DNA of 64,000 nt. Source: Acridotheres tristis. Taxonomy: Eukaryota; Chordata; Aves; Passeriformes; Sturnidae. The notes under the pieces are model-generated. The model saw only the letters and a list, made by a program, of their open reading frames with translations. It ran no database searches and had not been told where the DNA came from. Position 1 is the first letter of the stretch. Each line of letters begins with the position of its first letter. The position numbers were made by a program, and so were the translations under genes. Shown one piece after another: positions 26,291 to 39,400 of this stretch. The stretch lies in the NCBI GenBank assembly GCA_037013685.1, contig CM072884.1:109718048-109782047 (forward strand), written 5' to 3'.

Positions 26291-26410
26291 AAACTTTCTG
26301 TACTTTTGATAAGATTTAATAAACAACCAAGCCTGAACACGAGAAAATTCGTTTCCTTCATGTTTTTTAATCCTGGCTCTGAGTGAAGACAGAAGAGACT
26401 GAGACAAACC

Positions 26411-28077
26411 ACTAACTGAGTGGTTTTATAATCCCTGACCTCTGGGTGTCTCACAGGGAACACAGAGGATGAGGATGGGCACTGAGCAGTGCTGGGCTGC
26501 TGGAGGGAAACTGAGGCAGGCACCGTGTGTGGCTTTCCATTTTCTTCCAATTCCCCCCTGCCTCTTGTCTGTTTTCTTGAAAAAATAAAAGCTCTTTAAT
26601 TGTGTGAGTTATCCCGTTGTGAACAATAAGCTTAGGTTGTAACTATATTTATTCTGGGTAGGTTTCTTCTTGCGACTGGTTTTAATGCCTTGGGCCTCCC
26701 TGGTACATTCAGCTAAAGGAGCAGAGGTAATTGGAGGCGTCTGGCTCAAATACTAGGAGTTACTTGAAACCTGCAATTTTGGACAGATTAAAGAAATCTG
26801 TGAAAGCACTCAAATGAACCACAGATCCTGCAGCATACCCAGAGTACAACTTCTATTAGCTTGCAGCAGACCACAGACATGGAAAAATGCTTTCAATGAA
26901 TGAGGAAATGTTGAGGAAAAAGCTAAACATTTGTGATTTACAAAATACCCACGGCAATGTATTAAGCTGTCAGCCATGACACAGTCTTGCCTTCCTTACT
27001 GAAGCAACTGGGCTATGGTTTACAGCGTCTGTGGGAAGATTTTGCAGAATAAGGAGTTATCTTTAATATCTTTAATTGAATATCTTTCATATTTTAATGA
27101 AAATCTTAACCAAGAAACGCCCTTTCCTCTGTCTCTAACTCCTCACACCAGCCCTCTCACCTCTCTTCTGTCCCAAGCCCATCTGTGCACTCCCCTGGGG
27201 CCTGTGATGAAGTTAAAATGGTTGCATTCATTTCCAGATGTTGTTGGAGGAGCACCAGCATATTTGCTTTGGACCACTTATCCCTCCATTGCCACCACAT
27301 CCTTCTGTGTCAGAGACAGGCAGGCACCTCCAGTCACTGGGTCCCTGACAGGAGCCACCAGTGCCATGAGCTGTGAAAAGGAGGGACTGGGAGGCAGCTG
27401 GGCATCCACTGGGCTTGTGACACAGTGCCTGGGCTCAATCCCAAAGTTCAGAGTGGGAAGGGCTTTCCCTAACCAGCAGAGACACAGCAAATGTCCCCCT
27501 CTGTGATGGGCATCTGTGAGGGATGAGGGCAAAGGAGAACAAAGACAACGTGCTTAAAGCCAGCTGTCACTTTGGAGGGAACATCTGGCAGGTTGGTGTG
27601 TGATTAAGATTGATCCAGACCCCATGTGGGAATGATGTCTTCCAGGGAGGAGACAAATGCCTGGACTTTGTGGGCTCACAGGCCACAGGCTCAGAAGAGA
27701 CCATCCTCCTTTTGTCCCACATCTCTCTGAGTTTTTTGTGTCCTGCTTTTTGTGGTTGGGGGGTTAGAGAACAAAAGAGATCTTTTTAAACACAGGGTTT
27801 GTTCAATGTGTTCATTTCATGTTCTTGGGATGCTGAGTTGGCCAGGCTGTGCTGAAATCAAGAAGCCAAGCTTGTTTCAGTTGTGCATCAAAATTTATCA
27901 GTAAAATAAGGATGGATGTCCTGAAAATGAAAAGCCCATCTCAGTTCCATTGCTGGGAAGGATTTTCCTGGGACAGATTTTACTTCCAGATTCCAAATGG
28001 AAAGAACCAACACAGAAAAGGAAAGCAACCAGGCAAGGGGGACCAGATGTGACTTTTAATGCCTTTTCTTAATAGAA
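26411..28077. other. No gene recognised
   Basis: No family recognised. The 27015-27506 (+) frame is 163 codons but has no recognisable motif and overlaps frames on both strands. Confidence 0.4.
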
Positions 28078-28390
<313 letters not shown>

Positions 28391-31300
28391 TATTGCTGTT
28401 GTCCCTCTACAAGAGCCTCTAAGCTGAGATAGTTCCAATCAGAATTTCTCTGATGCTGAAGAAAGTCTTCTTTTATTCTCATACTTTTGTCTATTGCCCT
28501 TTAGGAAATTTCAGTCAGCTGTGCCATTTTGCCTTTTATCCCATAACTCTGCTGCTTTGACATTCAGGTTATGGACCAGGAACACACACTGGCATCAGTG
28601 ACAGCCATTGTTTTCCTTACAATTCTTGGGTCACGAACCACTAGGAGAAAATTGGCGTTCAATTCATGAGAACTCTTGCAAAATCCCAAATGCTGCAAAG
28701 CAAATGTCCCAGCTCTCTTCTGGCTTCTTGGTGCTGTGAGAATTTTGCTGGGAGTCAACAAACTACCCAAATTTATTTTATTATTTCATTTTATTCTATT
28801 CTATTTTCTTTTTTCTCGTTTATTTTATTCTATTTTATTTTATTTTATTCTGGCTTTGTTTGGCTATTCTGTGACAACAGGGTCAATGTGAGGGTGAAAA
28901 GTACTGGAAAGGGAGGAGGAATGGGGAGACAATAAAGAAAACAGGGGAGTCATGAGCAGAGAAAAAGGCAGAAATTAAAAAGGGGTGTCAACAGTGGCAG
29001 CATAAGTTTGGAAGAGGGAAATGCAACTCCACAATCCCAATCCACAGAAGGAAGCAAAGTAAGTTCTTAACCCCAGCACAGGGGTGAGAGGTGTGCAGCC
29101 ATTTGTACCACAGGTGGCTAAATAATAAATAAGTCCAACTGCATATACTGTGCTCTTTGTTAACAAAGGCTTGAAATCCTCTGCTGGAAGACCATGCAGC
29201 CCTTTGAGACCATCCAGCCAAAACTCCATTTATTTCTGTTGTATTAATAGAAGCAGCTCAGGAAGCCCTCAGCCCAGCACGGTTTCAACACTTTATACAG
29301 CAGGGGGTCTTAATGGGAGCTCTTCCATCCAGGATGCCATTAGTTCCCTTCCCCATCTCTCCACTCCCCCTTTCTAATAAAATACTAGTCTAAACACACA
29401 CTGGGGTGTTAAGAGCAGTGCATTCTGCACTGGGTGGGTGTGAAGTAGCTCTGACTCCTTTTAGACTTTAGCTTTAAACATTTGTGCCTGTGTAAAAGAA
29501 AAAAAAAAGGAAAAAAAATCAACAAAACCTTTCTAAGTAAGTCTGAGTGACCCAGGTGAGATTTTTCTTACTTCTGCATCACCACTTCTGTTTTCCTGTC
29601 ACTCAGTGAGCTGTCTCATGTCAGGGACACTGGTACCTGTTGACAGTTTCCATCCCAGGCTCCTGCTGGGTGGGACTGAGCTGGGCACGGCTCTGGGGTG
29701 TGTGGGAGATCTGTGTTTCAGATGGCGCCAGCTGTGGGATGCTGTTCCTTATGGCATGGCTGGCAGATGGGAAACATCTGTGTCCATTGTGCATTTTAAA
29801 AACTGCTCCTCAGCACCCCTGCACAGGACTGGATGGCTGGGGACTTGAGGCACTCATCTTTTGGGGACTGAACGACCTTAAAGAAAAATAGTCACTGAAA
29901 GCAGCACCAAGTGATTTGGTATCACTTTGTGGCCAGTTGGCACAGATGGCCAGCACAGTTCCTATCAGAAAAATATGATTATTTTTTTAGGAAGTTCTTA
30001 GAGACAATTTTTCAAATAGGTCTGTATTCACTGAAAAAATGAATATTTAGTAAAAATATTACTGTTTGTAGCATTCTGTTGGGGTTTTTTGTTTGTTTGT
30101 TTGTTTTTATTTTTTAGCCTGGATGTTGACTGCCCCTTATTCCAGCTGTCCTGGTCTGACCATTTACAAACTAAACTGGCACAGCAGCCTTTTGGGCTTT
30201 CTCCCCCCATGCCCTGAAAGAACAGGCAGCTTTCTGCATAAACACAACCAAGCAGCTCACAGGTTCTGCTCAGGGGACCTCGTTTGCTTGACAAAACTTG
30301 CTGTTGGTTACGTTTTCTGGTAACCTGAGTGCCACAAGGATGCCGTGTTCTTGTGCTTCCCAACATAAAGCTGTGATCGAAATCACAAATTTGAAAGAAG
30401 CAAAATCTCTCTCCTTTCCCTGCTGCTCCCTGATTTCCTCACATTCCTATTGAACCATTTGGAGCCAGAGTTTGGGGACAGACTGGAGACAGTTTCCAAA
30501 CTAGAGCCCTTGGAAACAGCTTGTTTCCACACAGTCTGTGGGAACAGCAAACTGCATCGTGTCCCACTTCATCTGCCACTTTCATTGCGCTTCTGGACTG
30601 ATCTGCTCAGTATCTCCCTCTCCTGCAGCTGTGGGCAGAAGACGATAAATTAGATGTATTAAAGCAAATACTCCCCATCCCCTCAGGTCTGTGCCATTCC
30701 AGCTGTCTGAAATCATGCTTTCTTGCCCAGCCAGAGCATTGCAACAAACGAGGAGAGTCCCTCGGTGACCGCGGGGACTTTGAAAGCAGAGTCTGGTTCT
30801 GGGAAGTGAAGGTTGCTCCAGGCAGAACAAATACAAATGCTGCCATCTTACCAACCTCTTCCCTTTGTCTCTGTTTCATTCCTCCCAGTTTGTGTTTTTT
30901 GTGGGCAAACCCAGCAATGCATAGCTCACTTGTTACTGTCACACACTCGGGTCACCCCAGGGAGTCACGATGCAGATTTTCCATTAGCGTCAAACATACA
31001 TGGATTTATGAACTCCCATAACCTGGAGCTGATGAGAGCAGATTAGGGAGCAACTGTTTTTAGATAGCTTGCATACCTAAGAAATCAGCTAATATAAAGC
31101 TGCCTGCTGAAAGGTCATTTATTTCCCAAAGAGCGTGAGAGAATATTGTGGTGACCCCTTTTTGTTATATTGTCACTTTGTTATATACATTTACATACAC
31201 ATTGAGGATTTGGTATTCATTTCTCTCTCTCTCTTCTCACACTCAGCTAATTCCCTGTACTTTATGAAGTGCCTCCTGTACAAGGACTTCTCACTGGGTA

Positions 31301-34300
31301 TGAGACCTGTGGGACCCAAGACTAAAGACACAAGTGTCTAGTTTAAATGGAGAAATCTGTGCCAGAGCTCACCAGGAAAACAGAAGGACCAGGTCACCAA
31401 GATGAAGAATCTGCACCCTGCAGCTGCAACACAGCCCTTTTGGACAGACCTGCGTGCACAAAATGAGAGCTGGGAGAGAGAAGCTGCACTTCCCAAGTGT
31501 CCCATCAGCAGCAGGTCTCTGGTCTCATTCAAGGTGTTGCTGTGCCCTCCTACAACACCCCTGCTATACAGAAAGTATGCAAAAAAAAAAAATATGAAAA
31601 GCTTTTCCTTGTTTATATGTCCCACATCACAGGCTCTGAGGCTTTAACATGAGTGTCTTGTGCCCAGACACACAAGAAATCCCCTAACAAAATGAAAACT
31701 CCTAAATCCTGGGCCTTTGATACAAGATCATCTCTCTGTCCACAGCACTGAAGTTCTGGTTTTGGTTTTAAAGAAAAGCTTCATTTGAAGCTGTTTGTCC
31801 TTTCCACAATTATGTTTGTGATTAAGTTCAGGTTGCAAGCACAGGGAGACAGTTCATCTGGCACTGGAGTTCAGCCTTTGTATGGAGCTGTGATGGGGAA
31901 CATCCCACAGCAAAATGTGATGGAAATTTTCAACTTTGGAAATATCCAAATTAGCTTAATTCTCATCTTTTACCATATCACACCTTCCTCTCTTTTTAGA
32001 ATTTGTTTGTAACACCTAATTTTTGGATAAAGATCAAGTGATGCATTTGTTCTCAGAGGAGGTGGGGCTTGAAAACAGCATTTCTCCAGTGAATGCATGG
32101 AAAATGCACCTGGTAGCTTGGGTTTTGAGTATCCCCAAGTGCTGGGAGAGAGTGGAGAGATCAGAAACAGTCGTGACTGAGTGCTGGCCATCCCTAGTCT
32201 TGTAAGAGCCTTAGCAGCCTTGCTGAGTGCAGGGAGCAGAGCACTGCCTGTGAGTTCCCTGACACTCACTGCATGGAGCCAACGGAGGTGGTGAGAGATT
32301 TCCTTAGACCAGATGCTTTATCTGACAGAAGGTTTGTGAGCAGAGTTGATTTTCTGCCCTGTGGTGGAGGGACTGATATGGGCTGGAGAGGGAGGGGAGA
32401 GAGAAGACAGGGTGACTTGCCTGGTAGAAACACACAGAGTGAGAGTGCACCCTGTTCCTGTGTTCTGTTTTGTTCAAAAGATGAATGATTCCAGGGCGGG
32501 GAATCAGAATTATTCACCTGACCCTCTCTGTCGCAAGAAAAGCACGTAGGATTTCAGGGGAAGGGAAGATGCATTTTCCCTCAGCTTCTACATGGCTCTG
32601 CCTTCCCCAAGGCAGACAGGAGACTCTCACAGACCTGGGCTCCCTGGTGCCTCGAGAGATTGTCAGGTCCCAACCCTTCTGACGGCAGCCCTGTGCGCAT
32701 TGTATCTCCCAGGAACCGGACACGTGGATTTCTCTGTAAGGAAAATTGATGTAAGATTCCTGTGCCACTTGTCAGCAGCACTCACAGCCACCCCAGCACT
32801 CCCCCGTGCCACTGGCAGGGCAAAGGCACAGGCAGCTGCTCATTGCCAAGGTCAGCACTGCTCATTGAGAGCACATTCCACCAGGAGATCTAGAACAGCC
32901 TTGTCCAGCTCACATGCCCCTGAATACTTTGCATTTCTCATTCAGGGTGACAGTCCTTGCTCAAACATTTTCCTGAGGAGAAGGCATTTAAGCCACTGAT
33001 GGCAGCACAAAGAATTCAGAACATTTGAGAGTCCCAGCTGAAATGCTGATGCAGCTCACCGTACCCTCAGACAGAACTGAAGTAGACTGGGTGAACAGAG
33101 CTCAAAAAATACACATTTCACTCCGTGTTCTTGCAAGGAATGTCTAGCATAGGTAGGCATGGGTGAACTGTAGGTGTCCACAGGTCAGAGATAAATCCCA
33201 GTCTCCCCCATGCCTAAGTCAGGAAGATGACACGACTTCCTTCTTCTCAGGAAACTGAAGAAACAAGGATGCTCATGGTGAATTTCTCAATCCTAACAAC
33301 TATTTGGTGGTGCCTAAAGAACATCAGCTATAAATACCTTTTCAATCCAGCTGAGAGAGAGGAAAGCAGAGTGCCCCACTGCCCCACTGGGGCTTGTTCC
33401 TCTCTGCTGCACTTCTGGAAATATTCCAAAGTAACTTGGAGATGGAAACTGAGTTAGGGGGTTCCTGCCCTCTGCCCCATCCATCACAGCAGACACTCCT
33501 GGTGGCTGGAATGAAACAATGAAACCAGAGGGAATCCTGTCTCCCTTGTAGCACAGGGAACAAGACAGAGGCATGATGATTCCCCAGCAGATGGTTTGTC
33601 CACGGAAACCAACGCTAACTTAATGAGCTGTGCTCTGCACGCCTCCCAGAGGGAAACAGCAGCGAGATAAAGATTCCAGAACCGACCACTATAGCTCAGG
33701 ATCTGAGCTGCTTAAAAACCTAACGGTGCCCAGGAGGCAGAAAGAACAGCACAGAGCCCTGGGTGTCTTCATGTTCTCTGCTTGAGGCATTTTAGTCCAT
33801 CCTGGAGGGAAAGGACAGGAAGGATAAGGTGTGCTGTGATGCAGTTTATTTAGCAAGTTTGGAAAACACAGTTGTGACTGTGGCTTGAACAGCTAAACTG
33901 GGTAAACTCTCAGTCCTTTCATGGTGTAGCTAAAGACTTTGCAATCCTACTCTGGATGAATGTGCTTTTTTATGTTTTGGTTTGGGGTTTTTTGAGGTTT
34001 TTGCTGTTTAACTTGGCTTTGTGTGCGTGAAATGTGGTGGAATGGATTACAGATGTGTGCAAAGATCTGTAAATAGCAGTTTCTTGCTTACAGCTGTGAG
34101 TGTATACTGTTTATGATGCTAAATGCATTCACTATTTCATCCAGAATCAGCAATTGCAAAATATTTTAAAACAGATTATTTTTAAAATTGAGGGGGAAAA
34201 AATCAAACAAGGTTGGTGTTTTCTTTTTAAGATTTATGACTAAATAGTTGAGTATAAGCCAAGGTCTCTTGGCAGTCTTGCACTCTTTAAAAATAATATC

Positions 34301-36195
34301 CTTGATTAAAACAATAATAATGTAAAGAACCTACTTTTAAGACCGTGCTTTTCTACAATTTTATACCACCACAACCTTTCTACCTGACCTACACACACTC
34401 TGTCATGAATATAAGAAAAATCTAGGAAATTGTTTTTAATCAGGAAAAAAAAAAATAAGCCACCCAACAAGATGGGTTACTGCTGGAAAAAGAAAGAGTC
34501 CAGAGGAAAATTAGAGTTGAGTTGATTAAACAAGTGATTCTCCTTTAAGAAAAGGAAGAACTCATGATATTTTAGGAAATTCCTAGTAGTGAATACATGT
34601 ATTTGGCTTCAGTCATTTGTTTTAATCTTTGACCGTTTCTGTAAGATATTAATGACAGGAGTTTGGACTCACTTGTCCCAGTATGTCATGCCTACTTACT
34701 CACTGTGGAAGAAATACAATTTTTAAATGACCTGAAATCAAATCAAATATTTAAATGACAATTTAAAAAATGACTCATCATATTGTACCCTTCAGTGCAG
34801 TATGAATGTCTTCCAAATATTCTGCACGAGCTTGCAGACCCACTCTGGGTCTGTATTTTTAAGAGGTCTTGGGTGTTTGGAGATCCTGGCATCCTATCCC
34901 AGGATTGTGCTGTACCTCTTCTGCTTGTGTTTAAACCAGGACCTTCATCCCAGAGCCCACCCATGGGCCTCACATTCCCAGGAAATGGGCAGGTCAGGGC
35001 TCTTGTGCAGCCCCTCTTGGACCCCATGTCCACAGTGACAGATTTTTCTCAGCCCTGGTGCTTTACAGCTCCAGGTCTGTTGTCTCATAGGGACTTTACC
35101 CAAGTGAGGCAGGACTCTGCCCATTTCTTGGGATGGGGCCAGAGTTTCCCAACTACTTCTGGCACTGAAGATGAGCCTTAATTACCTTTCACTGCCTGGA
35201 ATTTTGGCTCCTTCATCTTGCCCATCTAGGCACGAATACAATTGTTAACAAACTCGTAAAGATCCAAATCACACACATCAAGCTCATACAACACTCTGTG
35301 AAAATACCATGAGCCCACAGCACCCATTGCATCAGGTTTGAGCTGGGCTTGGCTGCCAGAGCCCTGTGAGGAGGCTGCCAGCTTTATCCCAATCCAGCAG
35401 AGCCTGGCGACCCTTTATGAGCACAAGCCTTATCTCCTCTACCTCAATTGCATGCAAATAGCTCCACTCATCTGAGCCCATCACTCACAGTCTGCCACAG
35501 AGAGCATGGAGAACGCCTTGGCTTCGTGTGTTTTTGGTAAAGGAAGGCCTGGACAGAGCAAATAAAGCAGAGATTTGGCAAATATGGGGAGTCCTGGCTG
35601 CCTCTGCTGGGCTGGAGAGTGTCCAGGGATAGGGAGTGTGCCCAAGACCTGCACTCACACTGCAAGGGGCTGAGCACTGAGGTAGCTGTGGAACAGAAGG
35701 GTGGTTTTTGGAGGTTTTTGGATGGTTGATGGTACCCACTCAAATTTTACCTTGAACCAGCTAAATCTGTCTGCTTTATCTATCAGGGTCAGCAAATCCC
35801 ACAGCATTATTTGTGTGGGGACCAGACAGAGGGTCCCTGTATAAAAGCCCACCATGAATGACCCAAGCACCAAGGAATTAAGCCAAGTGCTCCCACAGCA
35901 GTGCCTCCAGACCTTCAGCTCTACACCATGTCTGTGCAATGGGACTAAACCCAAATTCTGCATTGAAACATCCCCAGATTTGTTCTGGATGTGAGCAGCA
36001 CGGTCATCTGTTGGGGGCATGCCCAGAGACCCTGTGACCTGTGCTCCACCAAACCAAGAGTGCTGCTCCTCAGGGCCACCTGCAGATTCTTTCATCCTGG
36101 AAAAACACCCCTCTCACTCCACTTGCAGATAGATAGCCATTTTCCATGTCCTGAGTCTCCTGATAGTTTAACCCTTTCTGTGTTGCAGTCAGCTG
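28391..36195. other. Long stretch without a recognised gene
   Basis: Nearly 8 kb with no recognisable coding sequence. It includes an imperfect TTTTA/TTCTA array at 28778-28850, a short GTTT repeat at 30090-30106, and a notably AT-rich part at 33830-34760. No LINE or LTR that I can identify. Confidence 0.4.
28778..28850. repeat. Imperfect (TTTTA)n array
   Basis: About 70 bp of TTTTA and TTCTA pentamers with interruptions, all T/A-rich. Confidence 0.8.
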
Positions 36196-36405
36196 TCATA
36201 AAATCATAGAATGGCTTGGGTTGGAAGGGACCTTAAAGATCATCTCATTCCAATTCCCTGCCACCCACCAGGTTACTCAAAGCATCTTATCTTCCAGTCT
36301 GGCCTTGAACTCTTCCAGGGCATCCACAGCTTCTCTGGGCCACCTGTGCCTCTTTGCTCTCTTCCTAACATCTAATTTAAACCTCTCCCCTTTGAGTTTA
36401 AAGCT
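36196..36405 (-). mobile_element. CR1 LINE 3' end fragment
   Basis: The plus strand reads ATCATAGAATGGCTTGGGTT, GGAAGGGACCTTAAAGATCA, GGCCTTGAACTCTTCCAGGG and TCTAATTTAAACCTCTCCCC, which is the CR1 3' terminus and preceding sequence in reverse orientation. About 210 bp, 5'-truncated. Confidence 0.9.
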
Positions 36406-39400
36406 GCTATGCAAGAAAAAGGTGCAGGTGAATCAAACTGCAGGGGTTTGGCTTGGCAAGCTGCTCTTGCTGAAGCTGTGACAGCAACATGGTTTTCACG
36501 CAAAGAGTTCAAACCCAGGTTAAAAAATCCCCACACATGCTCTCACTGTCCTGCCCCTCTCAGGGTGTATGTTGTGCAAGTCAGATGCTGCTTCTTGGAG
36601 GGCAAGACAAAAATCCACCTACCTCTCCCACCCTGCCAGCAGTGCTTGCTGGTGCCCAGTGCCTGCACAAGATCTCTTTCCCCTCACCATCTGGGCTTTC
36701 ACCACTTTGGTAGCCTGCTGCACTCCACAGCTGCTTCCTTTGTTTCTCCTAAACCCAGCCCCAGTTTTGCATACAGATGAATATGTGTTACATCTTGTGC
36801 TGGATGAGCAGCTCCCAGAGAAAGCCAAGGCACCACAGGGCCTGATATCCATCCCTGCCACATCCACAGTGAGCTCTGGGGCTGTCATGTGCTTGAGTTT
36901 TACTGACTTCCCTCACCACCACCAATTATCCTTTCCATGTGGGCACCTTCTGCTGTCATTATGCAAAGCTGTTCTGCTGCAGCTCATCACTCTTATCTTT
37001 TGGTGCCTGAGAAACAGCAGGGATAATGGAGGGACAGATTATCAAAACAGGGGCTGCAGGGCAGCCTGCACCAGCCAGCTCCAAGCAGGCACCCAGCATG
37101 GCTACAGCAGGTGTGCTCAGGTGCCGCCTTCATCAGGTATTTTATAAACAGAGCACACCGTCACATGTGCAGTAAATCCCCATTACAAAGCAGATAATAA
37201 TGTGTACCAAACAGAGCCCTGCAGAGTGCAGCTGGCCAGGGAAGGCTTTTCTCACCACATCCAACAGAAACCCTTCTTTTTTTTCCTTTTAGGGAGAGGA
37301 AAAGCATCTTCTGAAACTCCACTGAGCAGCTTCTGGCATCAGGTGTAAGGCACATCTCAGCCACAGCAGCTGTGCAGAAGGGGTTTGTGGTGAATTCATA
37401 GACCCTGGGAGGCTGCAGCCCCTCGAGATGGGGTCTGCTGCTGCTGCTGAAATGCAGAGCTCCTGGAATTGTACCTGATGAACAGAGACACCAAAAGACA
37501 CCCAGCAAGAGTTGGGGCTCTCAGGGCACTTGGCTTTCCACCTGAGCACAAGATCCCAGCTCAGGTGGCAGGAGCCAGCTCAGTTATGTGGTGGTTCTGT
37601 TTAAGTTTTCTGCTTTGAGGAGCTATCTGCTCACAGTGATGTAGAGGTTCACCCTCATTGATGGTGCTGGAAATGTTCCCATCTATATCCTCTTTCACCT
37701 GCCCAGTGCACCCTGTGGTTGGCAAAGGTCACTGGTACCCCACGTGGTGTGGGATTTTTGCTGGTGAGAACTGTTGTGTGCTCCAAGTGCTGAGAAATGG
37801 AACAGAAAAGGTGATTTTGTCTGGTGGAAATGGAGATGACAGGTATCAAAAATACATGAGCAAAGAAAAATTTCATCTATTTAGCAAGTGTCTGCCTTCC
37901 TGCAGTTGTGGTTTTCACAGAACTTAATTATCTGAAGGTTGAGCTCAATATTGTCTTAAGTCACAGCCACTGAATGACTGGCCTGTGGTTTTTCTGTCCT
38001 GTGATAAAATCATTGTGAAAGTTCATGCTGGTAATGAGAGTCCTGCTTCTCTTTTTCTAGGGTTTCTTCCTGCTTCCTCTGTCTTTCTTCAGATTGATGA
38101 GTAGGAAAGTCTGGGGATCTGAAACTGGGTGTCTCTGCATCAGTTCTTTATGTGCTATCCAGACATGTTCACACAGGCACCTTTAATGTGTATGTAACAC
38201 CTAATGTCTGCACCAGGCTGCAGTTAGAGGGACCTGAAACAGCTTCACGGAGACTGGGAATCAAGATTTAGTATTAAGAGGTCCTAAGCAGAGTGGTTAT
38301 GTTGCCACATTTGGCATGATGTTGGACAAAAGAAAAATGTGTTCTGAGCACAGGCATAAGTTATAGGAGATCCTTCAGTCTTGTTCAGACTGTAAATCAG
38401 CTTAGGACCTGGAGCTGTTGAGTTGCTTCAGCCTTTTTCTACTTGAGAACCATTGTGTCAATGTTTTTGATACAGACACGAGGTAACTGATTCAAGAATG
38501 TGCATGAGGGTATTTGACTGAACTGCCCACTTCTAATGGTTTGTTTGTGCCTAATTGCACTGCAAATCCCTTATTGTGAAAGAAGTGGCTGATTTTCAGA
38601 TTACTGAAGCGTGCCTGGTATCAGCTGAAGTTGCAGTGCAAGAGCAGCACTCTTGCTATGGCCAGGCTGAGGTCCAGCTTCAGCCAGACTCTCTTCAGCC
38701 CCTCCACTGCAGTGCCAGAGCTAATGCTGGAGGTGACCTGTCTGCCTTAACACCAGTGGAGAAAACACACAGTGGAGGAAGAGAGGTGAAATGAGGGCTG
38801 AAGTGCCTTTCTGGGGGTGTCCATGCCCTCCTCTGCTGCTGGCACCAGTGCCAGGTGGGGGATGCAGCCCTGATACGCCTTGGCTGGATGCAGATGCAGC
38901 TGGGAAGGGGCAGCACCTCTCCAGCACCATCCATTTCATTCGTCTGGATTCTTTGTCCCCTTTTCTCTCGCTCTTCTTTCCCTGGCAAACTACCTAGCAT
39001 TTTTGTGTCTGAGTGATTGTGAAATCAGAGTAACAATACTGTGTACGTAAAAGAAACACTGGACATCTTAACCTTTGTAGGGACATGAACTCGTTGTCCC
39101 TATTCCCACTTAAATGTACTGAACTGGGAGCACTTTCAGCAGGGAAAGAGGAGAATGAGATCTCAGCTGTGGACACTGAACTCTCCAGCTGTGTGAAGGA
39201 TTAAAGCAATAGTCGTAATCACTGCTGTAGTCACCTGTTTCTTATCTTAAAACATAGTGCAAAACCTCCCAAGCATGTCTGTGAGCACACTGAGATTTAT
39301 ACCCACATTAATAATCACAAATTCAGTTTGTTCTTGCAACTAATAAAATAATTAGCAGCAGTCACGTAAAAGGAGAGAGAAATATGCTAATTCATGCTGG

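Larger units (their letters stand above)
25130..26410 (+). mobile_element. Rearranged ERV LTR block
   Basis: A directly repeated segment of about 259 bp lies at 25372-25630 and again at 26033-26290, with high identity (both start GGTATGGGACAAGATGG and include GGATAAATAATATAGGTGT). The right copy continues to an AATAAA at 26318-26323 and a CCTGAACACGAGAAAATTCG tail, which looks like the R/U5 part of a plus-strand LTR. The AT-rich GATAAATAATATA could be its TATA region. Between the copies lies an insert of about 400 bp with an env fragment on the opposite strand. A 52-55 bp sequence (25151-25205) recurs inverted at 25981-26032. The outer boundaries are uncertain. Confidence 0.65.
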
